Made by a program: the position numbers and the translations under genes. Below are positions 9,494 through 17,416 of a stretch of DNA of 64,000 nucleotides, one piece after another. Origin of the DNA: Cyclobacteriaceae bacterium (GTDB lineage Bacteria; Bacteroidota; Bacteroidia; Cytophagales; Cyclobacteriaceae); contig JAHBTX010000001.1 in the NCBI GenBank assembly GCA_019638395.1, forward strand, positions 248,001-312,000, read 5' to 3'. Position 1 is the stretch's first letter; every line of letters begins with the position of its first letter. Under the pieces are notes generated by a model. That model was not told the DNA's origin. It worked only from the letters and a program-made list of their open reading frames with translations, and did not search any database.

Positions 9494-9973
9494 ATGAGTT
9501 TCATTGAAACTATTGATCTCGATTTAACCGAGGTCGCTGAAATCCGTACGGATGCTGTAACCGGATTTCGTTCCTTATTCTCTAAAAAGTCGTTTGAAGC
9601 GAATGAAGTAGTAATCGGCTTTATGGCCCGTGCTACTTATTCCAAACCAAACTACTTAACGGTGCAGATCAACGATGATGTGCACATAGAATTATTTCCG
9701 GAATGCTTAGAGTGTATAAATCACAGTTGCGATCCGAACTGTTTTTTTGACACTACTTTGATGGAACTGGTAACAGTAAAGCCTATTGCGGCCGGTGAAG
9801 AATTTAGTTTCTTCTACCCTTCAGCCGAGTGGGATATGGACCGGCCCTTTGAATGCCATTGCGGAAGTAAACAATGCATTGGTAAAATCCAGGGTGCTAA
9901 GCATCTTTCTGCAGAAGCATTGAAGAAGTATCGGTTTACCGGCTTCATACAGCAGAAACTGGCTTCGCGCTAA
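9494..9973 (+). CDS. SET-domain protein, putative lysine methyltransferase
   Basis: A 159-residue protein that is essentially one SET domain. The S-adenosylmethionine and lysine channel motif is NHSCDPNCFFD (~75-85), followed by AGEEFSFFYPS (~98-108), with the Tyr expected at the active site, and a post-SET-like cysteine cluster ECHCGSKQCIG (~118-128). SET enzymes methylate protein lysines; in chlamydiae a SET protein acts on the lysine-rich histone-like Hc1. No substrate can be read from the sequence, but the preceding gene encodes an aconitase with a histone-like lysine tail, which makes that tail a natural candidate. Its 3' end overlaps the convergent NUDIX gene by four bases. Confidence 0.85.
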   Translation: MSFIETIDLDLTEVAEIRTDAVTGFRSLFSKKSFEANEVVIGFMARATYSKPNYLTVQINDDVHIELFPECLECINHSCDPNCFFDTTLMELVTVKPIAAGEEFSFFYPSAEWDMDRPFECHCGSKQCIGKIQGAKHLSAEALKKYRFTGFIQQKLASR

Positions 9974-10605
9974 GCGGGTAAGCTTATCTCCTTCAGTATT
10001 GTTCTGAATTCGTTCAGAATCATGGCGGTAGCGCCCCACACTATCTCTTGCTCTATTTCGAAGTGCGGTGCCCGCATAGGAAATAATTTAGCGGCCATTA
10101 TTTCTTTGGTGCGAATAGCTTTGCTTTCCATAAGCTCATTCACCGAACCTTTCAATACTTTCACTACTTCTTTTGGATCGGGTGTAAAGTGGGGAATAGC
10201 ATGCAGCAGACCCACCACCGGCTTAACCATAAAGTTACTCGGTACTACAAAGAAATCAGATAGTGTGCCTAATACTTCAACAGACTCAGGTTTAATACCT
10301 ATCTCTTCTTCCGTTTCGCGCAAAGCTGTTTCAATTTCAGTTTCACCAGGTTCAGCTTTACCACCTGGCAAACTAATTTGACCGCCGTGTGTACCTAAGT
10401 AGTCTGGCCGTTTAGTAAGCGGAAACAAAACATCATTCCCATCGGCATAAAGTAAAATCATAACACTGCCCGGCCGTGGAGGTAGTTTATGTTCAAACTT
10501 TGGCTTAATGGCACCTACCGGCTCGGCACGCATCAGGTTATGTGCTAGTTCTCCAGGTAAAGGTAAGGTTAACCGGTTTCGTAATGCTTTGTAATCAATC
10601 ACCAT
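9970..10605 (-). CDS. NUDIX hydrolase, CoA pyrophosphatase-like
   Basis: A 211-residue hydrolase. The complete NUDIX box GGKAEPGETEIETALRETEE begins near residue 80 and ends with EIGI, with the metal-binding Glu residues in place; it is preceded by GGQISLP, which is typical of the NudL/CoA-pyrophosphatase branch (COG0494, YeaB-like). Such enzymes cleave coenzyme A to 3',5'-ADP and 4'-phosphopantetheine. The substrate assignment rests on that local motif, so it could be another nucleoside-diphosphate hydrolase. It converges with the SET gene with a four-base overlap of stop regions. Confidence 0.85.
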   Translation of the reverse strand: MVIDYKALRNRLTLPLPGELAHNLMRAEPVGAIKPKFEHKLPPRPGSVMILLYADGNDVLFPLTKRPDYLGTHGGQISLPGGKAEPGETEIETALRETEEEIGIKPESVEVLGTLSDFFVVPSNFMVKPVVGLLHAIPHFTPDPKEVVKVLKGSVNELMESKAIRTKEIMAAKLFPMRAPHFEIEQEIVWGATAMILNEFRTILKEISLPA

Positions 10606-10692
10606 TTTTTCTAATCCGCTATCAACACTTCAGCGCTATAAAATTCCAGACAAGCAAAAATACTGATTGTCTTTACATAATCTTTTGCACTC

Positions 10693-10854
10693 CTATTTGG
10701 TTTCGTTTACCCTGCCGGAATCGTCCTGATAAATCTTTGAATAACTGGAAGGCAGTTCTTTACTGTTGTGTTGATCGAGCCGAACGCTCAAATCCTCCGT
10801 CTGGCCAACATAATATCGGTCTGCTTTGGACGAGTACAGGATGTAAACCGTCAT
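10693..10854 (-). pseudogene. Truncated GIY-YIG endonuclease-like gene
   Basis: This 53-codon frame starts MTVYILYSSKADRYYVGQTE and continues DLSVRLDQHNS, a clear match to the first third of small GIY-YIG (UvrC N-terminal type) proteins, normally 80-100 residues. After DQHNS the family resemblance stops and the frame runs into a 17-bp sequence that is repeated 186 bp away. The catalytic Arg region and the Glu-bearing C-terminal part are missing, so it is a remnant. It begins directly behind a hairpin terminator, an arrangement often seen for these small genes in Bacteroidota. Confidence 0.65.
10710..10726. repeat. 17-bp direct repeat, copy 1
   Basis: CCCTGCCGGAATCGTCC is found here and again at 10896-10912 in the same orientation. 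Read on the minus strand it resembles the T-arm and acceptor end of a tRNA (GGACGATTCCGGCAGGG). The copy lies exactly where the GIY-YIG frame loses homology, so it may mark a recombination or duplication junction. Confidence 0.6.
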
Positions 10855-10856
10855 TA

Positions 10857-10888
10857 AACAAAAAAACCAAATCTTTTCGATTTGGTTT
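10857..10888 (-). terminator. Hairpin terminator upstream of the GIY-YIG remnant
   Basis: A perfect 10-bp stem (AAACCAAATC / GATTTGGTTT) with a 5-base loop is followed, on the minus strand, by six or more T. It would end a minus-strand transcript coming from the side of the IS remnant, possibly a lost tRNA whose 3' part seems to survive at 10890-10912. No intact tRNA can be folded here. Confidence 0.55.
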
Positions 10889-10895
10889 CAGAGCC

Positions 10896-10912
10896 CCCTG
10901 CCGGAATCGTCC
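10896..10912. repeat. 17-bp direct repeat, copy 2
   Basis: Second copy of the repeat at 10710-10726. It runs directly into the left inverted repeat of the IS remnant, overlapping it by three bases. In minus-strand orientation it is followed by GGGCTC, reinforcing the likeness to a tRNA acceptor end, but no matching 5' half is present. Confidence 0.6.
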
Positions 10913-10940
10913 CGATAGCTATCCATAGCCGTCAAGCTAA
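10910..10940. repeat. Left terminal inverted repeat of IS4-type remnant (31 bp)
   Basis: These 31 bases are the exact reverse complement of 11658-11688. The repeat contains the self-palindromic core GATAGCTATC. The pair encloses the two transposase fragments. No target-site duplication is evident outside the repeats. Confidence 0.85.
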
Positions 10941-11059
10941 GCGTATTCCCGAGTAGGAATACCTAGTGTTTTTCTCCATTTTAGTTTTAGTTATTTGTTA
11001 TTAAAAGGCAGGCATTTTACGAGAATGACCTGCCTTTCTTTCTGAAAGATACTTGATAG

Positions 11060-11533
11060 GAGAAGAACCAACAAACAGTATCTGGGCTTATAAAAAAATC
11101 AAGTCATTTTTTTAACGATCACATTAAGCACCAGTTCTCAAAATCATTTCTTGAAAGCCTGGCACGGGAGCATAAGTTTGTGCAACGTAAATCAGTTCTA
11201 TCGGCCAAGCATTTTGTAGACATGCTCATGTTTGCCAATAAGCCCTCAGATCAGTTAAGTCTGGAGGATTTAGCAAATGACTTTTGCGAGCAGCATGGCA
11301 TAAGTATCTCAAAGCAAGCTCTGCATGAAAGGTTCAATGATTTTTCGGTCTCGTTCATGAAGGATTTACTTAAACGACAACTAGGCCAGCTTTTAGCGAA
11401 GTTTCTTTGGATTTTAGTTAACTGGAAAATCTTAGGGATCGTTCAGAATTGGTTTGCTGGCAAAAGACAAGCATTACAGATGCAGCGTCTGGAAATTTTA
11501 CAAAATTGCCTACAGGCTCACCAATCTACTTAG
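11060..11533 (+). pseudogene. IS4-family transposase, N-terminal fragment
   Basis: The frame is open from 11060 and reads IKKSSHFFNDHIKHQFSKSF from about 11088, then LSLEDLANDFCEQHGISISK, which is the N-terminal helical domain of IS4-type transposases common in Bacteroidota. No ATG precedes the conserved part; a GTG at 11180 is internal to it. Resemblance fades after about 11390 and the frame stops at 11533. The catalytic Asp residues are absent. Confidence 0.65.
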
Positions 11534-11666
11534 AAAGGCACTTGGTTACCACACATCGCCATCTGTATGGTTAACCCATCTTGTTTCAAAAGCTGAAAAA
11601 AAATTCATGACCGAGACAAAAAACACAAAACTCAATGTTCAGAATGTCTTATCCTTGTTAGCTTGA
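11454..11666 (+). pseudogene. IS4-family transposase, C-terminal fragment
   Basis: In a different frame, overlapping the end of the N-terminal fragment, a 70-codon stretch reads VWKFYKIAYRLTNLLRKALG and ends TKLNVQNVLSLLA, a basic amphipathic tail like that of IS4-type transposases. Its stop codon lies inside the right inverted repeat, the usual arrangement. Together with the N-terminal fragment it shows an internal deletion plus frame loss. Confidence 0.5.
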
Positions 11667-11688
11667 CGGCTATGGATAGCTATCGGGA
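11658..11688. repeat. Right terminal inverted repeat of IS4-type remnant (31 bp)
   Basis: Exact reverse complement of 10910-10940. It contains the stop codon of the transposase C-terminal fragment. Confidence 0.85.
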
Positions 11689-11811
11689 GCTAAGCTATGT
11701 TAACATAACGCATAAACATTATATAACTATCTTTGAACTGATCTGATAGGCCACAGTTAATGAAATCTGCTTAGTGGCATTACTCAACCTTTCCCTTGTT
11801 CAGCCAGAAGC

Positions 11812-13350
11812 TTATTCAAATTCAATCTTAAATACGGTGGCCAACTTATCCATCTGCGATGCTTCAGGTGTTGTGAGGGTCAGAATATTGTTGGTCCAAG
11901 AGAACTTCAGATCGGTTCCGCTTCCCAATACGGATACTTTTTTGATACTTGTTGCTTGAATGTTTTTAAACGCCAGTTGCGCATGGGCATTGGGAAGCCC
12001 CAATGTGAAAATGTAGAGACTCTTTTTGTCCTTCGAAGCCAAGAAACGAATGTCGCTTTCGCTGTACTGTATGGTAGCCGATTGGCCGCCAAACTCACCA
12101 TCATCAATCTTGGCCTTACCATACCCGTAGATGGAATAAGGACGGGTTTCATAGACGGCTTCCTTGTGTTTTTCAATCCAATCACCTATTGCGAGTAGCA
12201 CATCGCGCTGTTCTTGTGGAATAGTCCCATCAGCCTTAGGTGATATGTTCAATAACACAATCCCCTTTTTGCTCCACACATCAATCATGTTTCGGATAAC
12301 CAATTCAGGTGTTTTGTAGGTTTGGCCGTTGGTATAACACCAGCTTCCATAACTAATGGTGATGTCAGTCATCCAGTAGTCTGGTGATAATTCTTTTTTT
12401 CCGCCTTGTTCAATATCCAACATGCCCACGTTGGCGGGAAGGTCTTCTTGTTTGTAGGCCACAATGGGTTTTTGGCTGCGCGAAACGGCTGTATTAAAAT
12501 GATGAGCTACCATTTTTTGGCGATAGTTTTCCGGTATTATATCAAGCCAAGAATCGAACCAGATAATATCTGGTGCATAGTTATCAACTACCTCGTTGAT
12601 CTGGTTGAGCCAATAATCATAGAACTCAGCCTCTGGGATATTGCCATACAGAAGTCTGAGTTTCGGATCGACCGTTGATGTTACATAGTCTGGATGATAG
12701 GGAAAGTGACTGTCCCAGCCAGGGTCTGGTGTTTTCTTCGCCCACTTGGCTGTATCCGTGGCGTATCGTTGCAGCAGCCGCTCGTGATGAAACGTGGCGA
12801 TGGTCTTGAGATCATTCTTTTTCAGTTCGGTATATAATTCACCCAGAATGTCTTTTTTCGGGCCCATGGTTTTGGCATTCCAGGGATTCACGTTGCTGTT
12901 CCACATGGCAAAACCATCGTGGTGTTGTGCCACCAATCCGGCAAATTTTGCCCCCGACTTCTTAAAAAGGTCAGCCCACTCCACCGCATTGAAGTGCTCT
13001 GCCGTAAACATGGGAATGAAGTCGTGGTAATTGAATTTTGATAAAGGGCCATACGTTTTCTCATGATGATCGAATACGGTTCCACCCCAATCTTTTCTGC
13101 CGGATACATACATCCAGCGAGGGTACCATTCATTGTCGTATGCGGGCACACTGTAAACACCCCAATGGAAATAGATTCCAAACTTGGCATCCTGGAACCA
13201 CTCGGGTTCTCTTTCAATGGTTGCCAGTGACTCCCAATCTTCCTTAAACCGTGGTCGATTATCTGCAATTTTTAAGTCTAACCTATGCTTGCAGGAAACT
13301 GATAACATGGTGATCACCAGAACTCCTTTTATTAAAAAATCACGTTTCAT
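11812..13350 (-). CDS. Alpha-L-fucosidase, GH29, lipoprotein
   Basis: A 512-residue glycoside hydrolase that removes terminal alpha-L-fucose from polysaccharides or glycans. The N-terminus is a lipoprotein signal (MKRDFLIKGVLVITMLSVSC), so it is probably anchored in a membrane facing the periplasm or outside. GH29 hallmarks are DAKFGIYFHWGVYSVPAYDNEW, QHHDGFAMWNS and APDIIWFDSWLD, with the nucleophile Asp expected in the last. The C-terminal ~80 residues resemble the usual beta-sandwich. The ATG at 13350 starts the signal peptide exactly. It sits alone between an IS remnant and a broken peptidase gene, so it may have been moved here; the fucose-breakdown operon lies about 40 kb away. Confidence 0.92.
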   Translation of the reverse strand: MKRDFLIKGVLVITMLSVSCKHRLDLKIADNRPRFKEDWESLATIEREPEWFQDAKFGIYFHWGVYSVPAYDNEWYPRWMYVSGRKDWGGTVFDHHEKTYGPLSKFNYHDFIPMFTAEHFNAVEWADLFKKSGAKFAGLVAQHHDGFAMWNSNVNPWNAKTMGPKKDILGELYTELKKNDLKTIATFHHERLLQRYATDTAKWAKKTPDPGWDSHFPYHPDYVTSTVDPKLRLLYGNIPEAEFYDYWLNQINEVVDNYAPDIIWFDSWLDIIPENYRQKMVAHHFNTAVSRSQKPIVAYKQEDLPANVGMLDIEQGGKKELSPDYWMTDITISYGSWCYTNGQTYKTPELVIRNMIDVWSKKGIVLLNISPKADGTIPQEQRDVLLAIGDWIEKHKEAVYETRPYSIYGYGKAKIDDGEFGGQSATIQYSESDIRFLASKDKKSLYIFTLGLPNAHAQLAFKNIQATSIKKVSVLGSGTDLKFSWTNNILTLTTPEASQMDKLATVFKIEFE

Positions 13351-13432
13351 TAAGTGCAATATATTAAGGCAGTTTGGTTATTTTGCGAGTTTTCAGCGAA
13401 TAGCAATCAAAGTAAAGGAATTGTTTCGCAAC

Positions 13433-13786
13433 TCACAATATAAGTGCAGCCCAGCATCGCCACCCATTACTTTCGCGCGCTGCATCGCGGTGTGGCAGGT
13501 AAAGTATGGCTTGCTGTGTGCGGCCATTCATCAACAGATAAGCATGTGCAGATTCGAGGCCGGTAAGGTAGTAGAACGTATCGGACTGCCTGAATACGCT
13601 AAAACCGGGAAGGCCACTGGCACCTTGAATAAGGGCAATAGCCTCGTTGCCGATGGTGTTCATGATCTTTGCCCTTCGGTTGATTAACTCATCTTTAGAA
13701 AAATCGGTTTGGTAGTGATGCTTGTGCTGAGCAAAAGACACCATCGTATTTATCATCAAAAAAATAATAACAAGAAAGGGCTTCAT
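13433..13786 (-). pseudogene. Aminopeptidase P (Xaa-Pro) N-terminal fragment
   Basis: The frame encodes a signal peptide (MKPFLVIIFLMINTMVSFAQ) and the AMP_N domain opening (DELINRRAKIMNTIGNEAIA, then FRQSDTFYYLTGLESAHAYL). Family members have about 450 or more residues with a pita-bread metallopeptidase domain, but this frame ends after 117 codons with an unrelated tail (SNGWRCWAALIL). No catalytic part is found downstream in any frame before the fucosidase start 80 bases away. It looks like the 5' stump left by a deletion or insertion. Confidence 0.75.
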
Positions 13787-13961
13787 AGGCTCGGTTTATT
13801 TTGGTATAATATAGTCTTTTTTGCTGCCGTTATTTCAGCGTAGCATGGGCGATAAGCTAATGCGGATGCTCCAACTCGGCACAAGTACTACTGAGTTCGT
13901 TAATGAGCTTATAAGTAGAATCTGAACGTTCGAAAAACAACCTCAGCAGCTTGGCATTACA

Positions 13962-14954
13962 CTAAATTTGAAATACAATCTTACCTGCTTTGTTTGGTCT
14001 GGTTATATCCGGAAAGGATTCGGCAATTTTTGAAAACGGACGGATAGAGTCGATTAACGGACGGATTTGATGTTTGCCTACAAAGGTTAACATTTCGCTA
14101 AACTCATGATCGTTACCCATGGTTGAACCAACCAATGAAAGCTGATTCCAGAACATGCGATACATATCGAGTTTGGATGGCAGCCCGTTGGTTGCACCAT
14201 AAAAAACTATCTTACCTTTTGGCTTCAGTACTTTAATAAAATTATTGATCTGATCACCACCGGCACTGTCGATAACCAGATCAAAGCCACCCTTTGTTTT
14301 CCATAATTCAGGGTAAGTTGCCTGCTTCTTATAATTGTAGGCACCTTTCGCACCCAGTTTTAATGCCTTCTCAATTTTTTCATCGCTACCCGATGATACA
14401 TACACATTGGCACCTACAGCTTGTGCAAACAGAAATGCAAACTGAGCTACACCGCCACCAAAGCCGGAGATGAGTACATTTTGTCCGGCCCGTAATTCAC
14501 CGCGTCTGAATAAGGCCCTGAAAGCAGTTAGTCCGCCCAACGGTAAAGCCGATGCTTGAAGGAAATCTAAATGAAAGGGTTTATGATGCAGGCGATCGAC
14601 CGGAACAGAAATATACTCGGCAAAGGTGCCATCTACGGGCATCCCCAAAATAGTGTACTTACCAGATTGTACTTCCGGGTCAGTACCCCAATCGATATTC
14701 GGATTGATTACCACCTCCTGCCCTACCCAGTGTTGGTCTTTCTCATCGCCAACTGCTTCTACCACACCGGCACCATCTGAGCCCATGGTAACTCCGAACT
14801 TGATATTAGGATACTTACCTTCACGAATCCAGTCATCGCGCCTGTTTAAACCTGCAGCCTTTATTTTCACCAACGCTTTGCCGGGAGTGACTTCGGGTTT
14901 GGTTACTTCAGTCAATTCAATCTTACCAGTTTCACGTAATACCAGGGCCCTCAT
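13962..14954 (-). CDS. Zinc-type alcohol dehydrogenase-like / NADPH:quinone reductase (MDR)
   Basis: A 330-residue medium-chain dehydrogenase/reductase. It has the GroES-like N-terminal domain (TPGKALVKIKAAGLNRRDDW, TMGSDGAGVVEAVG) and a Rossmann domain with the nucleotide-binding turn GFGGGVAQFAFLFAQ. The structural-zinc cysteines and the catalytic Cys of true alcohol dehydrogenases are absent, placing it with quinone oxidoreductase-like enzymes that use NADPH without zinc. The substrate is unknown. The gene stands alone on the minus strand. Confidence 0.85.
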   Translation of the reverse strand: MRALVLRETGKIELTEVTKPEVTPGKALVKIKAAGLNRRDDWIREGKYPNIKFGVTMGSDGAGVVEAVGDEKDQHWVGQEVVINPNIDWGTDPEVQSGKYTILGMPVDGTFAEYISVPVDRLHHKPFHLDFLQASALPLGGLTAFRALFRRGELRAGQNVLISGFGGGVAQFAFLFAQAVGANVYVSSGSDEKIEKALKLGAKGAYNYKKQATYPELWKTKGGFDLVIDSAGGDQINNFIKVLKPKGKIVFYGATNGLPSKLDMYRMFWNQLSLVGSTMGNDHEFSEMLTFVGKHQIRPLIDSIRPFSKIAESFPDITRPNKAGKIVFQI

Positions 14955-15112
14955 AGTTGTTTAATCTTGTTCTCAAGATACAACAGGAGTATAAGATTTA
15001 AAATCTGAACTAAAATTTATTTAAGATGAGTTAGACACCGAAGGCATTAAGTCTTTCTATAAAGCAAACTAAGTGCAAGGGCGAGCTTTCGTGATTTCGA
15101 AACGAATAACTG

Positions 15113-16645
15113 TCAGAAGGGCGCATCATCATCACCACCCGCAGGCCCAGAGGTTGATGGATTATCGCGGAAGGTATTTAACCTGCTTTCGCGGGTTATG
15201 CTGCTCATGGGTGTTAAGCCTTCGGGCGCATCGTAGTCGGCAAATTTGGTGTACTTGCCAATAAATTTGAGTTTTACATTTTCAAGCGAGCCATTGCGGT
15301 GTTTGGCAATAATTACTTCGGCCATGCCTTGTGTAGGCATACCATCTTCATCTACAGTAATTTTATAATACTCAGGGCGGTATAAGAACATTACAATATC
15401 TGCATCTTGTTCAATAGAACCCGATTCGCGCAAATCGCTTAGTTGCGGACGTTTATCGCCACCACGCGTTTCCACTCCGCGACTCAACTGCGAAAGGGCT
15501 ATAACCGGAACCGATAACTCTTTCGCTATTCCTTTTAGTGCACGCGAGATGGATGCTATTTCCTGTTCGCGGTTACCGCTGCCCGCCTCACCTTTCATTA
15601 ATTGTAAATAGTCAATCACAATCATTTGAATGTTGTGTTCGGCTTTTAGCCTTCGGCATTTGGCACGCAATTCAAGAATAGAAAGTGCCGGAGTGTCGTC
15701 AATAAAAATGGGGGCACTGGAAAGGCGCGTGGTTTTGTGCACCATCTGTTGCCACTCGAAGTCGGCTAAGTTTCCTTTCTTTATTTTTTCGGAGTCCAGT
15801 TCTGCTTCCGCAGATATCAAACGATTTACCAATTGCAGGGAAGCCATCTCTAAAGAGAAAATTGCTACCGGAATACTGAAATCTACGGCTGCATTGCGCA
15901 AGGCTGAAACAATAAACGCAGTTTTACCCATACCGGGTCTGGCTGCTATAATAACCAGATCGGAACGCTGCCAGCCTGAGGTAACACGATCCAAACGCGA
16001 GAATCCACTGGGTATTCCTGTTAGGCCATCCTTGTGATTGCGCTTCTCCTGAAGTTCTTTTGTAGCCTGGAACATGAGCGACTTCATAGAGTCATAGTTC
16101 TTGCGCAGGTTTGAATCGGAAATCTGAAAGATATTTTGTTCGGTCTTGTCTAAGAGTTCAAAAACATCGGTTGTGTCTTCGTAGGCATCGTGGTGAATCT
16201 GAGAGGCAATCTGAATGAGATCGCGTTTAATGGCCAACTCAATAATAATACGTGCGTGGTACTCGATGTTGGCAGCCGAGCTTACTTTACTGGTGAGTTC
16301 GGCAATGTAATAGGCACCACCTACCAACTCCAGTTTACCGGCTTTGCGAAGTTGGGCTACTACTGTACGCATATCAACCGGTTCTGAATTTTTGAACAAG
16401 TCGATAATGGCTGTATAAATTTCTTTGTGCTGTTCGGTGTAAAAATGTTCGGGCCTTAAAAATTCAACTACGGCAGTCAATGCATTTTTTTCAAGCATGA
16501 GTGCTCCTAGAATAGCTTCCTCCAGATCAAGCGCCTGAGGCGGAAGCTTACCTAAACTATCAGCGATATCGCGCACCAATAATTTAGACTTTCCGGCTCC
16601 ACTCATCGCAGAACTTAACCTCACGGGCGTTGATCGTTGCTCCAT
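15113..16645 (-). CDS. dnaB: Replicative DNA helicase DnaB
   Basis: A 510-residue hexameric helicase that unwinds DNA at the replication fork. The N-terminal domain (PPQALDLEEAILGALML) is followed by the RecA-like domain with Walker A (ARPGMGKTAF, ~233-242), Walker B (IQMIVIDYLQLM) and the LSQLSRGVETRGGDKRPQLS motif. No intein or insertion is present. The C-terminus is a Gly/Asp-rich tail (SGPAGGDDDAPF). It is divergent from the Mur-ligase-like gene, sharing a ~90-bp upstream region. Confidence 0.97.
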   Translation of the reverse strand: MEQRSTPVRLSSAMSGAGKSKLLVRDIADSLGKLPPQALDLEEAILGALMLEKNALTAVVEFLRPEHFYTEQHKEIYTAIIDLFKNSEPVDMRTVVAQLRKAGKLELVGGAYYIAELTSKVSSAANIEYHARIIIELAIKRDLIQIASQIHHDAYEDTTDVFELLDKTEQNIFQISDSNLRKNYDSMKSLMFQATKELQEKRNHKDGLTGIPSGFSRLDRVTSGWQRSDLVIIAARPGMGKTAFIVSALRNAAVDFSIPVAIFSLEMASLQLVNRLISAEAELDSEKIKKGNLADFEWQQMVHKTTRLSSAPIFIDDTPALSILELRAKCRRLKAEHNIQMIVIDYLQLMKGEAGSGNREQEIASISRALKGIAKELSVPVIALSQLSRGVETRGGDKRPQLSDLRESGSIEQDADIVMFLYRPEYYKITVDEDGMPTQGMAEVIIAKHRNGSLENVKLKFIGKYTKFADYDAPEGLTPMSSITRESRLNTFRDNPSTSGPAGGDDDAPF

Positions 16646-16738
16646 ACATTCGTGGTTGTTGTACGTAGTTTCTTTAAGGGCAACAAACGTACCGCTTCGC
16701 TTACTCCTACCCTCAACAAGTTATCTACATTCAAACAT

Positions 16739-17410
16739 GTGAATTTGTGTATAAATTCATTTCTAAAACCAGAATTAAATATACTTCCAATTGAAGTAGC
16801 TTTACTGGAAATACAATTTACTATATCTTTACCTGCTAATATTACTTATACCTTGGCGTCTTCTATTTACCAGCAAAGCATTGATAAACAAAGGGTAATT
16901 GTAACCGGTGCACAAAGTGGTTTAATTACAAGCCTTGTTCGGCATGTGCTAACAACCAATCAACGCAAGTTTGATTTTGTGGCTGATGGCCAGTTACAGG
17001 CTACCCTAACGGACGCCCCGGTGTTGATTGTGGAAGCGCAGCATCAACTGGCTGATTTCCATCATCATATTTTACTTTTATCCGATCCTACGATCGACTT
17101 AAAAGAACTGGATAAGGTTGCCGATGCAACGCCCAAAGGCGGGCTCATTATTTATCCGCAAGTTAATAAAGAATTAAAGGCCATAGCCACCCGCGAGCGC
17201 CCTGACGTTCAGGTGATTCCATACGATACTTACAAGCACGAAAAGCAACAAGGCAAAACCATTTTGATTACCAGTACTAACGAAAAATTTCCGATTGCGC
17301 TTACTACTGCCAGCGAATTAGCCTGTATTAGTGCAGCACGTGAACTTCTGAAGAAGATTGGCATTAGCAGTGGCCAGTTTTACCGGGCCGTTAGTACTTT
17401 TCAGCCTTAA
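16739..17410 (+). CDS. Degenerate Mur-ligase-like protein (Mpl-type), P-loop lost
   Basis: A 223-residue protein similar to the Mpl branch of Mur ligases (UDP-MurNAc:tripeptide ligases): IYQQSIDKQRVIVTG corresponds to the strand before the ATP-binding loop, ADATPKGGLIIYPQ and KKIGISSGQFYRAVSTF to conserved parts of the central and later domains. The expected P-loop GTHGKTT is replaced by GAQSGLIT, lacking the Lys, and the UDP-binding N-terminal domain is missing. It is therefore probably not a ligase; it might bind a cell-wall precursor or have a structural role. The start is uncertain: GTG at 16739 is used, but a TTG at 16637 would extend it into dnaB. It lies 6 bases before the exonuclease gene and is probably cotranscribed with it. 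Confidence 0.55.
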   Translation: MNLCINSFLKPELNILPIEVALLEIQFTISLPANITYTLASSIYQQSIDKQRVIVTGAQSGLITSLVRHVLTTNQRKFDFVADGQLQATLTDAPVLIVEAQHQLADFHHHILLLSDPTIDLKELDKVADATPKGGLIIYPQVNKELKAIATRERPDVQVIPYDTYKHEKQQGKTILITSTNEKFPIALTTASELACISAARELLKKIGISSGQFYRAVSTFQP

Positions 17411-17416
17411 AAAAAC

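Larger units (their letters stand above)
10910..11688 (+). mobile_element. Internally deleted IS4-type insertion sequence, 779 bp
   Basis: The element is bounded by perfect 31-bp inverted repeats and carries the N-terminal and C-terminal parts of one transposase with the middle, including most of the DDE catalytic domain, deleted. A complete element of this type would be roughly twice as long. It cannot transpose by itself but could be moved in trans by an intact copy elsewhere. The left repeat adjoins a tRNA-like/GIY-YIG scar and the right side leads to the fucosidase gene. There is no obvious target duplication, so flanking rearrangement is possible. Confidence 0.75.

Noticed and set aside
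10890..10930. A full tRNA gene near the IS left end
   Set aside because: Only a T-arm and acceptor-like end is present; no anticodon arm or D arm can be folded.
11774..13687. Plus-strand frames across the fucosidase and peptidase fragment
   Set aside because: They are antisense to clear minus-strand coding sequence with GH29 and AMP_N motifs.
15073..15264. Plus-strand frame starting with a His run
   Set aside because: It lies opposite the Asp/Gly-rich C-terminus of dnaB and is a shadow.
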